55,056 bases of DNA from Phycisphaerales bacterium. Its GTDB lineage: Bacteria; Planctomycetota; Phycisphaerae; Phycisphaerales; UBA1924. The position numbers and the translations under genes were made by a program. Location: positions 1 through 55,056 of the forward strand of contig JAJDCZ010000020.1 of assembly GCA_029260555.1 (NCBI GenBank), read 5' to 3'. Positions 40,859-50,107 of the stretch are shown here, piece after piece; position 1 is the first letter of the stretch; each line of letters starts with the position of its first letter. Below the pieces are notes generated by a model. It was given only the letters and a program-made list of their open reading frames with translations. It ran no database searches and was not told the DNA's origin.

Positions 40859-43447
40859 TTACGAATCCGCATCTGCCTGTTCCTCTGCCGAATCCTCAGC
40901 GGGGTTTTCCGAAAGCTTTTCTATCCAGGTTTGTACGCGATCCTGGTCATCATTGGCTCGCAGCGTGTCGTGTAAAGTCTGGAGAGCTTCAAGAGCTCCT
41001 TGGTCTTTGAGTTCTACCAGCGCACCACCTGCAGCGACCCATGCTCGTCTTTGACGGGCACCCAGTGCTGAGAGTAACGCATCAAACGCACGCGACTCAT
41101 CATGGTGGGAAAGCTTGACGATAGTTCTGATCGCTTTTGATCTGGGGCGATCCAGATGACCATCCTGAGACATCTCAATGGCAAAGCTCAAACCTTCAGG
41201 AACATCCAGTGATACAAATGCATCCAGTGCTGCCTGCTTGATACGATCATGCTGAGAGGGTTCCTTTGAAGCATGAAGCACAACGCCAAGTGCCTTATCT
41301 GAACCAAGGTGCCCCATGGCGCGCACGGCTTCTGAACGCACACGCTGACTCAGATCACCAAAGTAAATACTGCTGAGTCTGTCGCCAACGGCATCCAGAT
41401 CCAGCACTACACCATCGGGAAGCCCGTCTCCAAGCTGGTTTCCCATTGCCTTGATGACAGCTTCACGCACGCGGTACTCTGCTATTTCCAGATTCATCAG
41501 ACGATGAATCCAGCGAACATCATTTCGTTTGCCCAAGGCCTTTACAGCTTCGGCTCTGAGCACATCGATTTCACCTGAAGTCCGGGCCAGCTGACCAAGT
41601 ACGCTGGCTGTGATCTCATCATCCATCTTGCCCAGATTTCGCACAGCCCGAATTCTAGAACTCAGTGTCGGGCCATCCTGCGCCTGTCTAATCAGATACG
41701 CAGTAGACATCTTTGGCGAGATGCTTGCAAGTACCGTTAGCTCCGGATCTATCACGATCATCCAAGGCTCAAATGCAAGTGAAAATGATTCATTTACACT
41801 ACGGCTGTTCATCGACACATAAAAGACCTCGCGCTCATCAGCACCTTCGCCAACAACAAGTATTGGCAGGTCAAAGGCAAACGCAGGGTTGTCGCTATCG
41901 ATATTTTGTGTCTGCTGAAGATCCACATTCAAAGTGGCATCAGCACCCGCGTAGTCGACTGTTGCGCTGATATGAGGCACGCCGGGTCTGCGGACCCACT
42001 GCCTGAAAAACTGATCCAGACTCTCGCCTGAAACTTCCTCAAGTGCCACGCGAAGCTGACTGGTCTCCACGGTCTGAAATTTGTGTCTTTCGACATATTC
42101 TCCGACACCCTGGAAAAAGACTTCATCTCCGAGCCTTTGACGCAGCATGTGCAGAATACTTGCGCCCTTGGGGTACGGATTGGCAGGCCTGCCAAACATG
42201 TCGCCTGGATTCTCAAACACATTTGAAACCATCGATTGCTGTTCTGGCCACACCGCTTTATCTCGTGCGATGACCCGATCAAAGTTCTTCAGCATGTCGC
42301 GCATGTAGGCATCGCGCCCATCGCGATGCTCTTGCCATAGTGCATCCAGATAGGTCGCAAAGCCTTCATTGAGCCAGAGATCTTTCCAGTCGTTGCAGGT
42401 CAGCAGATCGCCGAACCACTGATGCCCGAGTTCGTGAGCGATCAGGCCATCAAGGTCGTTGTCGATCAGTGATTTTCTGTCAAAAATCGCGGTGTCGTAA
42501 AGGGTTGTTGCTGAAGTATTCTCCATGCCTCCTGCTGAGAAGTTCCACACCAGGAGCTGAGCATATCGATCCCACGGATAAGGTTCATCAAAGAGGTCCT
42601 CAAAAAAGGAAACCATCTCGGCGGTGCGGCCATAGGTATCTTGCACATCTCCGCCTCGTCCCGGTGGCACATACACGGGCATCGAAAGCTCGGGTGTCCC
42701 CACATCTACCACATCAAACTTGCCGACAATCAGGCTCACCAGATAGTTGACATGAGGCTTGTCCTGCAGCCAATGGAACACCTCGCGCCCTGCAAGCCTG
42801 CGTCCGCCAGCGGGATTGGGCACAGAGCCCACAGCACGGCTGCGTTCAATCAGCTTGCCATTGGAACTCACGAGAAATCCCGCGGGCACATTGACGATCA
42901 ACTCCGTCGTTAGCCTTTCGTTGGGATAGTCATGATTCGGAAACCAGTAGCTGTTGGTATCCGTCTCGCCCTGGGTATGGATCTGAGGCGGACGATCAGG
43001 CCAACCGGGGCTTGTCAGCGTCCAGTTCAACCCATGAGGCGGATCATTGACGGTATAAACCGTCACCATTTCCACATGTTCACCCAGTTCGATGGCAGGC
43101 TCAAATGTAACTCGGAGCGATTCACCCATATTCTCAAAGCTTGTTTCATAGCCTTCAACTTCTACGCTGGTGATGTCCAGAAGCTTTGCATCAAGATTAA
43201 TTGCAGTCACCGCTTGAGAAATCGGCGAAAATCGCAGCGTCTGAGTCACCTCCATCACGGGCGTGTTCATATCCGGGATTGTGATGTCCAGAAGCATGTG
43301 CTCGTAATCGACCAGCCGATGTTTGGGATAATGTGGGGTTGGCTCAGCAGACACACCCGCCAAGGCTCCCAAACCTGTCAACAGGGCACCGATGATCAGC
43401 GTCCCGGTGTAAACTTTACCTAAGTGATTTCCCGCAGGTCGTGTCAT
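40859..43447 (-). CDS. Exported M1-family aminopeptidase with HEAT-like C-terminal domain
   Basis: The 862-residue product has an N-terminal signal anchor (about 10-33). Residues 50-260 are the beta-saddle domain. The catalytic domain has GGMEN (306-310), the exopeptidase motif, and HELGH (338-342) with Glu361 in NEGFATY as the third zinc ligand. SGESLDQFFRQWVRRPGVP is the family's post-catalytic run. About 620-850 is an array of HEAT-like repeats (VRSEAVRAMGHLGSDKA), so the protein resembles the ERAP/LTA4-hydrolase layout. It is probably a periplasmic or surface peptidase that trims N-terminal residues. A paralogue follows directly upstream on the same strand. Confidence 0.93.
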   Translation of the reverse strand: MTRPAGNHLGKVYTGTLIIGALLTGLGALAGVSAEPTPHYPKHRLVDYEHMLLDITIPDMNTPVMEVTQTLRFSPISQAVTAINLDAKLLDITSVEVEGYETSFENMGESLRVTFEPAIELGEHVEMVTVYTVNDPPHGLNWTLTSPGWPDRPPQIHTQGETDTNSYWFPNHDYPNERLTTELIVNVPAGFLVSSNGKLIERSRAVGSVPNPAGGRRLAGREVFHWLQDKPHVNYLVSLIVGKFDVVDVGTPELSMPVYVPPGRGGDVQDTYGRTAEMVSFFEDLFDEPYPWDRYAQLLVWNFSAGGMENTSATTLYDTAIFDRKSLIDNDLDGLIAHELGHQWFGDLLTCNDWKDLWLNEGFATYLDALWQEHRDGRDAYMRDMLKNFDRVIARDKAVWPEQQSMVSNVFENPGDMFGRPANPYPKGASILHMLRQRLGDEVFFQGVGEYVERHKFQTVETSQLRVALEEVSGESLDQFFRQWVRRPGVPHISATVDYAGADATLNVDLQQTQNIDSDNPAFAFDLPILVVGEGADEREVFYVSMNSRSVNESFSLAFEPWMIVIDPELTVLASISPKMSTAYLIRQAQDGPTLSSRIRAVRNLGKMDDEITASVLGQLARTSGEIDVLRAEAVKALGKRNDVRWIHRLMNLEIAEYRVREAVIKAMGNQLGDGLPDGVVLDLDAVGDRLSSIYFGDLSQRVRSEAVRAMGHLGSDKALGVVLHASKEPSQHDRIKQAALDAFVSLDVPEGLSFAIEMSQDGHLDRPRSKAIRTIVKLSHHDESRAFDALLSALGARQRRAWVAAGGALVELKDQGALEALQTLHDTLRANDDQDRVQTWIEKLSENPAEDSAEEQADADS

Positions 43448-43564
43448 CTCGTGTCTCTTTTTTGTGTGATCTTGTATTTCGCGTCAAATGCTGGGCACAA
43501 ATATCCACGCCCGGCTCCAAATAATCAACTGCTCTTTTATATCCGATTTAACGACGCCTTGAAC

Positions 43565-45385
43565 TCAGGGGTCATCTGCATCATCAAGCTTGCGCACCAC
43601 CTTTTTTTGCGCCAGCACACTCAGCCCCGGATCGACTCGCACTTGAACAGGATTTTCAGCAAGCGAAAACCTGGCTGAGGTCTGAGCAGTATCCATATCA
43701 ACATACACATATCGCCCGGCACCATCGGCAAACTTGACATACAGGGGCAGCGAAAACGCAAATGGCGGGTTCTTTGCATTAATTGTCTGAATCTGCTCAA
43801 TCTCAACGACCAGTGCTCCGTCTTCTGCATCCCAATCAAAGCCGATTGAAAGTCTGGGGAGCCCCGGTCGATACATCCATTGTTCAAAGAACCGTTCCAG
43901 GCTCTGGCCCGAGGCTTCTTCCATCACACGCCGAAAATCTGAGGTCTCAGCCAGATCGAGCTTGTACCGGTCAATGTATTGATGTACTCCCTTGAAGAAC
44001 GCTTCGTCTCCAAGGCGATTTCGCAGCATGTGCAGCACCACAGCCCCCTTGGAATACACATCATCGGGGTTCATGAACCTCTCGTCCGGGTTGCTGTATC
44101 GATTGGACACCATGGGTGCAAAGTCTGGTGCAAAGGCGTGGTTCATCGCGATCTGCTGCCTGGCAAAGCCTCGGATCACTTGCATGTATGCTTTGCGATC
44201 GGGTGTGCCTTCGGGGCTGTTGACGCTGCTGAACTCCTGCCACAATGCTTCAGAATAAGACGCCCAGCCCTCGTTGAGCCATAAATGCTCCCAGCTCTTG
44301 CAGGTGATGAGGTCTCCAAACCACTGATGGGCCAGTTCGTGGGAGATCAGGTCGTCCTTTGAGCCTCGCGAACCCCTGGCTGCAGCTTGGTAGAAGGTCG
44401 TTGCAGAAGTGTTTTCCATGCCGCCCCATTTGAAGTTTCGTACAATGAGCTGGTCGTACTTGGCCCAGGGGTAAGGCTCATCGAACACACGCTCGAACAC
44501 ACGAATCATCTCAGGCGTGTTGGCAAATACTTCGCGCGCCTGTTCGCCCTTTCCATCGATCGTGTACACAGCCATGGGCAGGTCCGAGCTGTCTGCAGGA
44601 TCATCAAGGCGAACCACCTCAAACATGCCAACCACCATTGTTACCAGATATGCTGTATGAGGTTTTTCCTGAAGCCAGTGCCATCTGCGGCGGCCTTGCT
44701 CGGTGAGTGAATCGTCAATGAGCCTGCCATTGGACACCACCTGATATCCATCTTCAACCGTGACGATCAACTCGGTGCTCAGCCGATCGTTGGGGAAATC
44801 ATGACAGACAAACCACATGCTGTTGTACTGGGCTTCACCTTGCGAGTGGATCTGTCCAGCCTGGGCGGTTTTGTTGCCTGCATCCGCCCGGCCCGGACTC
44901 CAGGTCAGTCCCACGCCTTTATTTTTCCCAAAATCGCACGAATACCTGATCACAAGATCGACCTGTTTGCCTATTGGCACGGGGCGATCAAACTGCACGG
45001 TCAAAACCGAGTTGTCATATGTGTAGGTCAGTTTGTGCTTTGGGCTTGTGACTTCTTGAATCTCAAGGTTTTTCGCATTGAGACGCACGGTTGATCGTGC
45101 CCGCCCGATTGGCTCTAGACTCAGCGTCTCAATCGCATTGAACCGAGGTTCAGCCATCGTCGGGATGTCGATCACCAGCTTCATGTGAATCGGGTCAAAG
45201 GTCAAAGGCAGCGGCCAGTTGGCATTCTCCCGGCCCGAAGGCATCTCAACGCGAGGCGGCACCCCCCCATCCCCCCCCTCCCCCCCCTTCAACCCTATCC
45301 CCTCAGCTCCCAGAGACGCGCTGCTCCACATTGTTGCTGTAAACACAGCAGCCATCAGTATCAAAAACCGTTTTATCAAACTCAT
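43565..45385 (-). CDS. Exported M1-family aminopeptidase, short paralogue
   Basis: The ATG at 45383-45385 is chosen because GGAG lies seven bases upstream and gives the signal peptide MSLIKRFLILMAAVFTATMW. The product is 606 residues. GGMENTSATTF, HELAHQWFGD and NEGWASYSEAL carry the exopeptidase and zinc motifs. The HEAT-like C-terminal domain of the neighbour is missing. A Gly/Asp/Glu-rich spacer near residue 30 (GLKGGEGGDGGVPPR) is encoded by a guanine tract. It lies upstream of the longer paralogue with a 117-bp gap, so the two arose by duplication and may be co-transcribed. Confidence 0.92.
   Translation of the reverse strand: MSLIKRFLILMAAVFTATMWSSASLGAEGIGLKGGEGGDGGVPPRVEMPSGRENANWPLPLTFDPIHMKLVIDIPTMAEPRFNAIETLSLEPIGRARSTVRLNAKNLEIQEVTSPKHKLTYTYDNSVLTVQFDRPVPIGKQVDLVIRYSCDFGKNKGVGLTWSPGRADAGNKTAQAGQIHSQGEAQYNSMWFVCHDFPNDRLSTELIVTVEDGYQVVSNGRLIDDSLTEQGRRRWHWLQEKPHTAYLVTMVVGMFEVVRLDDPADSSDLPMAVYTIDGKGEQAREVFANTPEMIRVFERVFDEPYPWAKYDQLIVRNFKWGGMENTSATTFYQAAARGSRGSKDDLISHELAHQWFGDLITCKSWEHLWLNEGWASYSEALWQEFSSVNSPEGTPDRKAYMQVIRGFARQQIAMNHAFAPDFAPMVSNRYSNPDERFMNPDDVYSKGAVVLHMLRNRLGDEAFFKGVHQYIDRYKLDLAETSDFRRVMEEASGQSLERFFEQWMYRPGLPRLSIGFDWDAEDGALVVEIEQIQTINAKNPPFAFSLPLYVKFADGAGRYVYVDMDTAQTSARFSLAENPVQVRVDPGLSVLAQKKVVRKLDDADDP
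45262..45287 (-). promoter_or_regulatory. Guanine-tract cluster in the M1 peptidase coding start
   Basis: On the plus strand there are runs of 7, 8 and 8 cytosines (45262-45268, 45271-45278, 45280-45287), split only by AT and T. The coding (minus) strand therefore has 23 guanines in 26 bases, about 100 bases after the start codon, encoding a Gly-rich spacer. It could fold into a quadruplex and is slippage-prone. Confidence 0.55.
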
Positions 45386-45576
45386 CGACATGCTCCATCT
45401 GTCTAGTTCGTCGTCTATCAGCCATGAAAGGGCACAGCATGGCCAGCTTCCAGCATCAATCAGCCAGTATTCACACTCAGCATACCCGCTCAATGCCTTT
45501 GCGTTGATTTCAGCAGAATCCTAGCTTGTCTCTCTCTGATCACTTTGGTCATGGACCCTGCACACTCGGGTTGAGC

Positions 45577-47565
45577 ATGATACCATCAGTCATGCACACA
45601 ACACCTGTTGTCGAGGATGACCCTTTGCATTGGCTTGAGCCGGTCAATGCCTCACCCTCTACACCCCCGGATGACCCTGACGATCCCTTCATCTCCCAGG
45701 ATTCATCTTCCTCATACAATGCTTCAGACATGCTCGCTGCAGCAGGACACTCTACCCTCAACACCGAGTTCTACAGCCCCATCCCCAAAGGCTACCAACG
45801 CGGACGACACAAATATCTCATCGTTCTAGGCACCGTCATGAGCGGCCTGGGCAAAGGCATCTTCTCCTCGAGTGTTGCCAAAATGCTCAAAGACAAAGGC
45901 CTTGCCATCGCTCCCATCAAGCTCGAAGGCTACCTCAACATCGACTCGGGCACACTCAACCCATATCGCCATGGCGAAGTTTTCGTCCTGGAAGATGGCA
46001 CCGAGTGCGACATGGATCTAGGCACCTACGAGCGAATGCTCAACCAGTCACTCACCCGCAGAAACTTTACAACCTCAGGCCAGATATACGCTTCCATTCT
46101 TGAAAGAGAACGCCGGGGAGGTTTCCTCGGACGCGATGTCCAGATGATCCCCCATGTCACTGGCGAGGTTAAAAGACGCATCCGTGAACTGGCTGTCTAT
46201 GGCGATGGCACAAAACCCGCAGATGTCGTCTTTATAGAAGTCGGTGGTACTGTTGGTGACTACGAAAACAACTTCTACATTGAAGCCCTCCGCGAACTTG
46301 CCTTTGAAGAAGGCCCCGAATCCTGTTGTTTCGTTGCTCTCACCTACATCATCGAACCTAAAGCACTTGGCGAACAAAAATCCAAAGCCGCCCAGCTTGG
46401 TATTCGCAAGCTTCTCGAAGCGGGCATTCAGCCTCACATCATCGCTTGTCGAGCGACGAGGCCTTGTTCTGAAACGGCACTTCAGAAGATCGCCATGTTC
46501 TCAAATGTCCCGCTCAAACGCGTCTTTTCCATGCATGATCGCAAGAGCATCTACACCATCCCCGAGGAAATACGCTCTGAAGGCCTGGACCGCGAGATTC
46601 TCTCTCTGCTGGATCTACATCCACGCGTAGATTATGCCCATGAAGACCGTGCCCGTGCAATTTGGGCGAGCTTTATCGATCGTCTCAAAGCGCCTCGCAA
46701 ACGAGCCATCACCGTTGGAATTACCGGCAAATACGCTGCTCTGCGTGATGCCTATGCCTCCATCGACAAAGCGCTCGAACATTCCAGCGTACACCTGTCC
46801 TGCGAAATCGAGCAGCGCTGGATCGATACCACCGACATCGACGAATCAAATGTCAGAGAACGACTCGATGGGCTCGATGCGGTGATTGTGCCCGGCGGCT
46901 TTGGCAAGCGAGGCGTTGATGGAAAAACCGCCTGCGTCAGCTATTGCCGAACCTCTGGCCTTCCATATCTGGGTATTTGCCTCGGCTTTCAGGTTGCAGT
47001 CATTGAGTTTGCCCGTAATGTGCTGGGTCTTGCCAACGCATGTTCCTCAGAGTTTGATCCAGAGGCGGACAAACTCGTCATCAGTGAACTGCCCGAGCAG
47101 AAGAAAATCGAAGGTCTCGGCGGCTCAATGCGTCTGGGCGCACAAGATGTTTCCATCACTGCCGATTCGCTGGCGAGCTTCCTTTTCTCCAATGCACTCT
47201 CCATCAGACAACGCTTCAGACATCGCTACGAGGTTGATCCGGGTTACATTCAAAACCTTGAGGCTGGTGGTCTGGTGTTCTCAGGCAGGCATCCCAAACA
47301 ACCCATCATGCAGATTCTTGAACTCCCCCAGCAGGCATCAGCTGACCAACCCCAAGGCCCTGTGCATCCCTTCTTCCTGGCAGCACAGTTCCACCCTGAA
47401 CTGACCAGCACTCCCGTCGCTCCCCAGCCCATGTTCATGGGGCTGGTCGCTGCAGCCATCTGTCAGAAGCTCAACCTTGATAGCAAGGACTTGCATAACC
47501 CCTCTTATCAAGACCTCTCGCCTTGGGTTCGCAAACCAAAAAACAACTCACATCAACCCGCGTAG
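45577..47565 (+). CDS. pyrG: CTP synthase with acidic N-terminal extension
   Basis: PyrG makes CTP from UTP, ATP and glutamine. The synthetase domain starts about 80 residues into the product (GRHKYLIVLGTVMSGLGKGI) and shows LEGYLNIDSGTLNPYRHGEV, LTRRNFTTSGQIY and EVGGTVGDYENNFYIEALRE. The glutamine amidotransferase domain has LGICLGFQVAVIEF with the catalytic Cys and QFHPELTS. Compared with the usual enzyme, KFDPYINVDPGTMSPY is replaced by KLEGYLNIDSGTLNPY, and an acidic, Pro/Ser/Asp-rich extension of about 75 residues precedes the domain. The start is uncertain between ATGs at 45577 and 45592. The gene is divergent from the M1 peptidases. Confidence 0.92.
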   Translation: MIPSVMHTTPVVEDDPLHWLEPVNASPSTPPDDPDDPFISQDSSSSYNASDMLAAAGHSTLNTEFYSPIPKGYQRGRHKYLIVLGTVMSGLGKGIFSSSVAKMLKDKGLAIAPIKLEGYLNIDSGTLNPYRHGEVFVLEDGTECDMDLGTYERMLNQSLTRRNFTTSGQIYASILERERRGGFLGRDVQMIPHVTGEVKRRIRELAVYGDGTKPADVVFIEVGGTVGDYENNFYIEALRELAFEEGPESCCFVALTYIIEPKALGEQKSKAAQLGIRKLLEAGIQPHIIACRATRPCSETALQKIAMFSNVPLKRVFSMHDRKSIYTIPEEIRSEGLDREILSLLDLHPRVDYAHEDRARAIWASFIDRLKAPRKRAITVGITGKYAALRDAYASIDKALEHSSVHLSCEIEQRWIDTTDIDESNVRERLDGLDAVIVPGGFGKRGVDGKTACVSYCRTSGLPYLGICLGFQVAVIEFARNVLGLANACSSEFDPEADKLVISELPEQKKIEGLGGSMRLGAQDVSITADSLASFLFSNALSIRQRFRHRYEVDPGYIQNLEAGGLVFSGRHPKQPIMQILELPQQASADQPQGPVHPFFLAAQFHPELTSTPVAPQPMFMGLVAAAICQKLNLDSKDLHNPSYQDLSPWVRKPKNNSHQPA

Positions 47566-47579
47566 GGGTTGTATCTGAC

Positions 47580-47604
47580 AAGCCGCGACCGTCAGGGAGT
47601 GGTC
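47580..47604. repeat. Possible REP-like palindromic element
   Basis: AGCCGCGACCGTCAGGGAGTGG-like sequence at 47581-47604 contains GACC (47587-47590) facing GGTC (47601-47604). The AGCCGCGA..GT.AG.GAG pattern resembles repeated extragenic elements seen in planctomycete genomes. Only one copy was noticed here. It is between pyrG and the convergent gene at 47675. Confidence 0.3.
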
Positions 47605-47674
47605 TGTTCTGAATAGTTTTACGATTTTTGCTGCCAGCCGCGGTTTGTTGGCTGTGGATACGATCTGGACTTGT

Positions 47675-48385
47675 TCATGCCCGCCACTCTCCCAGTTGCT
47701 CAGCAGCATCACGAAGCACATGCGCGCTCAGCCGATCAGGTATTCCCATCTGGACCAGACTATTACTCACCAGCGTTTGCGCGTAATGCTCAGCTTCAGC
47801 GTTTTGTTCCAACAGTGCAAGGATCACAAAAACATGCACTGCCCATGGATGAGCTGTGGCATTGTCAGGCTGAAGATTCTTGATCAGCCATCGCCCCGCT
47901 TCCAGACACCGCTTACGCATCGCTCCATTAGATGCGCCCAGATTCCAAAGCCCGTGCAGCGCGCTGAGTTCCACCTCTGTCCACACTTCCACCGATCCCA
48001 CGGAATCTCGATCTGTCAGTGAACCGATGCCCTCAACATCAATGCCTTGAATCCCACCCTGTCCTTCAATATCGTAATCCTCAATACATAGAGCCTGCCA
48101 AACCTTTTCATCAAGCGCGCGAGCTTCACCTGCACCCTTATCTGAACTGATCCCCGCTCGCCAGGCCAGTACAAACGCATCGGTGTGCCTTCGGTGCCCC
48201 ATTTCATCACGAAAATCGTTGATCAGCAATCGTGCTTCTGCTTCATCCCTGCCCTTTTTTACAGCTTCGATCACTGCCTGGTCTTGCACGAAGGATGCAT
48301 TTTGTTGTGCTGTCTGTTCCAGCCGAGTGATCCATCGTGAAAGGCTTTCCTGCATCGCAGCCGACCTGTCCGTTGCACCACTCAT
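47675..48385 (-). CDS. Hypothetical helical protein
   Basis: The 236-residue product is mostly helical and acidic, with no signal peptide or membrane segment. It has Trp-rich short runs (DAFVLAWRAG, VEVWTEVELSALHGLWNLG) and a C-terminal helical region (ATAHPWAVHVFVILALLEQN) that might be TPR-like. I do not recognise the family. The start overlaps the glycosyltransferase stop as ATGA, so the two are co-translated and probably cooperate. Confidence 0.7.
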   Translation of the reverse strand: MSGATDRSAAMQESLSRWITRLEQTAQQNASFVQDQAVIEAVKKGRDEAEARLLINDFRDEMGHRRHTDAFVLAWRAGISSDKGAGEARALDEKVWQALCIEDYDIEGQGGIQGIDVEGIGSLTDRDSVGSVEVWTEVELSALHGLWNLGASNGAMRKRCLEAGRWLIKNLQPDNATAHPWAVHVFVILALLEQNAEAEHYAQTLVSNSLVQMGIPDRLSAHVLRDAAEQLGEWRA

Positions 48386-49371
48386 GCTTTGCCCAGTTCA
48401 CAACCGACCCAGCGCATTTTGACCTCGGGCTGGTCTCGTGGATTATCAAGCCCCGGCGCAGCTCGCATTTCTCGGTCTCGTTGATTGAACCGTGCATGGT
48501 CCGGCGCCTCGCCCGGTTTCCATGGTCTGCGTGTTTCATGCCATAGATGAAACGCATGAATCTTCGTCACCGCAATTTGAACGCTCAGCTTCGGCTTCAC
48601 CATATAAAGTCGTCGTGACAAATCATCATCGTCACACCCGTTGCCTTTGAACATCTCGTCATAGCCATTGACCATTCTCAGTGCAGAAGCTTTCACGCTG
48701 TGATGCCCGCCGATGATCTTGGGCTTGTGGGCCTTGACCATCCATCGCGTTAATCGCCCAGCGCGAAGCCGCTGCTGGCGTTCGTAGCGCTGTTGTCTGT
48801 TGGCGAGCGATGCCTGTGCTGCATCATTGATCAAAGCGTGAACATCATCAGGCGTTCCCCAGCCATCCAGGAGTTGATCAGCCGTCAGGTGCTCCGTCTG
48901 CTGGGGCGAAAGGTTCACGCGATAGGCGATCACCACATCAGCCCCCCTCCCATCAGACCCTTCACGAGCCAGTTCCCGGTGCATCGCCACAGCACCAGGC
49001 TCAAGCACCGTATCACCATCAACCACAAGCACCAGATCCGAATCATCAAGCCCAAACTGCTCTTGCACAGCTCGAATGCCATTGTTCCGAACCTGATTCA
49101 GCCGAGGCTCACCCTGAAACGCTCGACTCACCTGCACAAACCCGGGTGTCCGTTCACCCAGCACCTTGCGTACATGCTCCCACACCTTATCAACCACAGC
49201 ATCAATCTCAGGCTCAGCGACATCGCAGCTCAACACCACCCCGTCTGGGAGCTCTTGCTGTGCTGCGATCCCCGCCAGACACGCTTCCAGATGCCGCGTG
49301 GTGTGCGTGGGAATCACCATCCACACCCGTTGGCCTATCCGTTGAGTTGTTTGCATTGCATCTGTCAGCAT
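48382..49371 (-). CDS. Family 2-like glycosyltransferase
   Basis: The 329-residue product has a GT-A fold: VWMVIPTHTTRHLEACLAGI at the N-terminus, RNNGIRAVQ, LVLVVDGDTVLEPGAVAMH with the DxD-like D-G-D, and a later GYDEMFKGNGCDDDDLSRRL, the acceptor-site ED-type motif, followed by a HLWHE run. It would transfer a sugar from a nucleotide donor at the cytoplasmic face; the acceptor is unknown. There are no membrane helices. A second Met at residue six is a possible start. It forms a two-gene unit with the hypothetical gene downstream. Confidence 0.85.
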   Translation of the reverse strand: MLTDAMQTTQRIGQRVWMVIPTHTTRHLEACLAGIAAQQELPDGVVLSCDVAEPEIDAVVDKVWEHVRKVLGERTPGFVQVSRAFQGEPRLNQVRNNGIRAVQEQFGLDDSDLVLVVDGDTVLEPGAVAMHRELAREGSDGRGADVVIAYRVNLSPQQTEHLTADQLLDGWGTPDDVHALINDAAQASLANRQQRYERQQRLRAGRLTRWMVKAHKPKIIGGHHSVKASALRMVNGYDEMFKGNGCDDDDLSRRLYMVKPKLSVQIAVTKIHAFHLWHETRRPWKPGEAPDHARFNQRDREMRAAPGLDNPRDQPEVKMRWVGCELGKA

Positions 49372-49560
49372 CTGCCAATACTAGCCTCAGCGTTATGGGA
49401 CACCGCATTTGTCAAACACCATCGAATCAACCGATTATGTCGTTTATAGCCAACCGCTTGCCCAAGGCTTTCCCGTCAGCGTTGAACCCTGAAAAGTTAC
49501 CCACCAGACAGGCCGATATGCACCCTGCCCGGGCATCTCGCCTGGGTCGGGAGCAGTCCG

Positions 49561-50049
49561 ATGGGGTCTTTATTCGGATCATCCAGTCGAAAAGCCAATA
49601 CCCGGCGCACATTCTCCATCCTTGATGAAAAGCCTCAGGTCGTTGAGAAAGAAGAACCTCGCCGAAAACGAATCAAACACAGGTCTCGCGTTGGTGGTTC
49701 CAGCGTGGCGTACCCCTCCCAAAGCGATCAATACAACCTCCCCAGAGGCTTACCCTTCACACCTGATCTGGATGTCTGTGCGTATGTTGATCGAAATCGC
49801 CCTCATGCCACATGGTCTGCCCATGGACTTTCGATTACACGATCAACGCTTGTCTTTCGCTCACGCCGAATGTGCCATCAGTCTACGGAATTGCTCGTTG
49901 CTGTCCATCTCATCGACGACAAGCCCACGCCTCTCCTGGGGCGAGTCAAGAGCTGTGCCTACGACGGCAACGGCACACACATCATCGTTCTTGATCTTGA
50001 ACACATCCCCGATATCTCTGACATCAGCGACTGGCTCGATGCACGCTAG
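49561..50049 (+). CDS. PilZ-like domain protein
   Basis: The 162-residue product has a basic N-terminus (EEPRRKRIKHRSR) and a C-terminal beta-barrel-like stretch: DRNRPHATWSAHGLSITRST, ELLVAVHLIDDKPTPLLGRV, YDGNGTHIIVLDLEHIPD. The pattern of a short basic stretch, an S.HGL turn and alternating strands suggests PilZ, but the canonical RxxxR and DxSxxG are not intact. The gene stands alone, about 60 bases before panC on the same strand. Function is uncertain. Confidence 0.5.
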   Translation: MGSLFGSSSRKANTRRTFSILDEKPQVVEKEEPRRKRIKHRSRVGGSSVAYPSQSDQYNLPRGLPFTPDLDVCAYVDRNRPHATWSAHGLSITRSTLVFRSRRMCHQSTELLVAVHLIDDKPTPLLGRVKSCAYDGNGTHIIVLDLEHIPDISDISDWLDAR

Positions 50050-50107
50050 CAAATCCATCCCTTCCCCGCCTTGACCAGCCCAAGACTCCATGCAAGCCTT
50101 GTGTAGC

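Noticed and set aside
49561..50049. A confident PilZ cyclic di-GMP receptor
   Set aside because: The basic RxxxR and the DxSxxG motif are not intact, so only PilZ-like is claimed.
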